Shown piece after piece: positions 61,835 through 64,000 of a DNA stretch of 64,000 nucleotides. Source of the DNA: Hofstenia miamia (taxonomy: Eukaryota; Xenacoelomorpha; Acoela). The DNA lies in the NCBI GenBank assembly GCA_004352715.1, contig SCFE01000003.1:440007-504006 (forward strand), given 5' to 3'. The notes beneath the pieces were generated by a model. That model searched no databases, was not told where the DNA came from, and worked only from the letters and a program-made list of their open reading frames with translations. The stretch's first letter is position 1. Every line of letters begins with the position of its first letter. The translations under genes were made by a program, and so were the position numbers.

Positions 61835-62194
61835 AAAAATGAAAATTAAGATTATGTAAGATTAATCAGCCTTGATATGAATAAAGCATTCGACAATGTA
61901 AATCACTACATTTTATTTGAAAAATTAAACAATATAACACATTTAAATCTGTACATCATTAATTGGCTTGATAGTTTTATTGGGAATAGACAACAAATGG
62001 TTAAATATAATAACAGACTTTGAAGTATGGAAAAGATCAAGAAAGGTGTTCCTTAAGGCTTCGTTTGTGGCCCATTTCTGCTCAATATATGTATTGGTTC
62101 TTTAAATTATGACTCTTTAAATATTACAAATGGTTCTATTATTAAGTATGCTGATGATACACTGATTTGTCTTCCAACTCTTGAATATTTAGAC
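61835..62194 (+). pseudogene. non-LTR RT fragment, plus strand
   Basis: Plus-strand frame: ISLDMNKAFDNVNHYILFEK (motif A, about 61867-61926), NRQQMVKYNN, then KKGVP-stop-GFVCGPFLL with TAA at 62054-62056 replacing the conserved Gln, and IIKYADDTLICL at about 62140-62175. Broken by the stops and by the gap. A different lineage from the minus-strand RT. Confidence 0.8.
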
Positions 62195-63194
62195 NNNNNN
62201 NNNNNNNNNNNNNNNNNNNNNNNNNNNNNNNNNNNNNNNNNNNNNNNNNNNNNNNNNNNNNNNNNNNNNNNNNNNNNNNNNNNNNNNNNNNNNNNNNNNN
62301 NNNNNNNNNNNNNNNNNNNNNNNNNNNNNNNNNNNNNNNNNNNNNNNNNNNNNNNNNNNNNNNNNNNNNNNNNNNNNNNNNNNNNNNNNNNNNNNNNNNN
62401 NNNNNNNNNNNNNNNNNNNNNNNNNNNNNNNNNNNNNNNNNNNNNNNNNNNNNNNNNNNNNNNNNNNNNNNNNNNNNNNNNNNNNNNNNNNNNNNNNNNN
62501 NNNNNNNNNNNNNNNNNNNNNNNNNNNNNNNNNNNNNNNNNNNNNNNNNNNNNNNNNNNNNNNNNNNNNNNNNNNNNNNNNNNNNNNNNNNNNNNNNNNN
62601 NNNNNNNNNNNNNNNNNNNNNNNNNNNNNNNNNNNNNNNNNNNNNNNNNNNNNNNNNNNNNNNNNNNNNNNNNNNNNNNNNNNNNNNNNNNNNNNNNNNN
62701 NNNNNNNNNNNNNNNNNNNNNNNNNNNNNNNNNNNNNNNNNNNNNNNNNNNNNNNNNNNNNNNNNNNNNNNNNNNNNNNNNNNNNNNNNNNNNNNNNNNN
62801 NNNNNNNNNNNNNNNNNNNNNNNNNNNNNNNNNNNNNNNNNNNNNNNNNNNNNNNNNNNNNNNNNNNNNNNNNNNNNNNNNNNNNNNNNNNNNNNNNNNN
62901 NNNNNNNNNNNNNNNNNNNNNNNNNNNNNNNNNNNNNNNNNNNNNNNNNNNNNNNNNNNNNNNNNNNNNNNNNNNNNNNNNNNNNNNNNNNNNNNNNNNN
63001 NNNNNNNNNNNNNNNNNNNNNNNNNNNNNNNNNNNNNNNNNNNNNNNNNNNNNNNNNNNNNNNNNNNNNNNNNNNNNNNNNNNNNNNNNNNNNNNNNNNN
63101 NNNNNNNNNNNNNNNNNNNNNNNNNNNNNNNNNNNNNNNNNNNNNNNNNNNNNNNNNNNNNNNNNNNNNNNNNNNNNNNNNNNNNNNNNNNNNN
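62195..63194. other. assembly gap (1000 N), probably spurious
   Basis: Exactly 1000 N, flanked by the same 165 bp on both sides (62030-62194 and 63200-63364). Confidence 0.99.
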
Positions 63195-63672
63195 ATATTG
63201 AAAAGATCAAGAAAGGTGTTCCTTAAGGCTTCGTTTGTGGCCCATTTCTGCTCAATATATGTATTGGTTCTTTAAATTATGACTCTTTAAATATTACAAA
63301 TGGTTCTATTATTAAGTATGCTGATGATACACTGATTTGTCTTCCAACTCTTGAATATTTAGACTTAACACATTCAATTAATGATAAGATCAAATCTTGG
63401 TATGAAGAAAACAAATTGGAAATTAACTATAGAACGTCGCTGGAAATGATTATACCATTGAAGAGAAAATTTGTTGATATGTCTAAAATTGATTGCTATT
63501 CCTCAGTAACAACAATGAAATATCTTGGATTTACCATAAATAAAAACATATTGCTCAAGTTTATAAAAGATCAATGAGAAATTTCTATATAATATTAAAA
63601 GTAAAAAGATTTTTAAATCAAAATGAAACTGAAATTTTATTTAATTCTATAATAATTTACGGCATACAAGTA
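63195..63672 (+). pseudogene. non-LTR RT palm end and thumb, continuation
   Basis: Repeats the YADDT region (63317-63330), then KIKSWYEENKLEINY, TMKYLGFTINKN (thumb YLGF motif, about 63510-63545) and, one frame over, AQVYKRSMRNFYIILKVKRF to IIIYGIQ at about 63670. Frameshift near 63545. Confidence 0.78.
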
Positions 63673-64000
63673 TATGCAGATGACACAATATTATTTCATT
63701 CTAATAAATTTCTCGAAAAAGCGGTTCAAACTCTCGAAAAAACTGTGCTTCTCTTGCTAAATATTTTGCTTCTTTAAAACTAATAGTAAATCCACTAAAA
63801 ACTCAATTCTGTATTGTTAAATCAAAAACTAAATCTACTGATACTTCAAAATACATACTTAATTTCAACGGCATTCAAATAAAACAGGTTGAGTCTTTTA
63901 AGTACCTCGGAATAATTTTTGACATAAATCTAAATTTTGAAGATCAACTAAATCATGTTGTTGGAAAAATTGCCATATCGATTAAAGCAATTAATTCAAA
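63673..64000 (+). pseudogene. second RT fragment fused in frame, runs off window
   Basis: Directly after the previous thumb, YADDTILFHSNKFLEKAV starts another RT copy at its catalytic box, followed in a shifted frame by VNPLKTQFCIVKS and QVESFKYLGIIFDINLNF (about 63885-63940). It continues past the window edge. Confidence 0.75.

Noticed and set aside
1-64000. tRNA, rRNA and riboswitch signals
   Set aside because: No cloverleaf with B-box-like GTTCGAATC or rRNA-like segment was found by eye.

Overview
This is a strongly AT-rich piece of a nuclear genome from an animal, most likely an invertebrate. The evidence is spliceosomal introns in a conserved eukaryotic gene (ELP1), an animal-type LCOR/E93-family regulator, and a dense load of animal-style transposons (hAT, Tc1/mariner, PIF/Harbinger, MULE-like, non-LTR retrotransposons). 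I see no operons, ribosome binding sites, CRISPR arrays, rRNA or tRNA genes. The species cannot be named from the sequence.

Layout. 1-1450: 3' part of a long hAT transposase frame that runs off the left edge. 1451-19057: mostly non-coding, with MITEs (6968-7373, 7545-7788, 15242-15420), hAT debris (6505-6640), and two duplications that each meet a lone N and look like assembly joints. 19069-20783: an 18-copy, 96-bp tandem repeat open in two plus-strand frames. 20868-37682: TE graveyard with a Tc1-like MITE (23174-23674), a non-LTR endonuclease fossil, a MULE-like gene split by a gap (25886-27591), a Tc1 fragment, an 853-bp hAT with a perfect 8-bp target duplication (30260-31112) sitting beside an older hAT (31513-32782), and an RT fossil. 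37683-39011 (minus): intact single-exon LCOR/LCORL/E93-type gene with a repeated GTTCGTAA-like upstream region. 39678-40097: mariner deletion derivative. 42400-45466: dead hAT gene on the minus strand, split by a Harbinger-like element (42781-44501) that itself holds hAT MITEs. 46851-56055 (plus): ELP1, three exons visible, N-terminal exons not found; its 5.7-kb intron holds a 3.1-kb hAT-like element (49101-52195) and a 167-bp palindromic MITE. 57113-64000: degenerate non-LTR retrotransposons on both strands, one split by a CCACTAGTGG-rich insertion, with two 1000-N gaps.

The two convincing host genes are unrelated in pathway: ELP1 is the scaffold of the Elongator tRNA-modifying complex, and the LCOR/E93-like protein is a nuclear regulator. 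Everything else is mobile DNA in layers, so the window reads as two host genes within TE-rich sequence. The strongest candidates for something undescribed are the dual-frame 96-bp repeat array, the intron-less LCOR/E93-type gene, and recurrent stop codons at the same catalytic-loop glutamine in two RT fossils.
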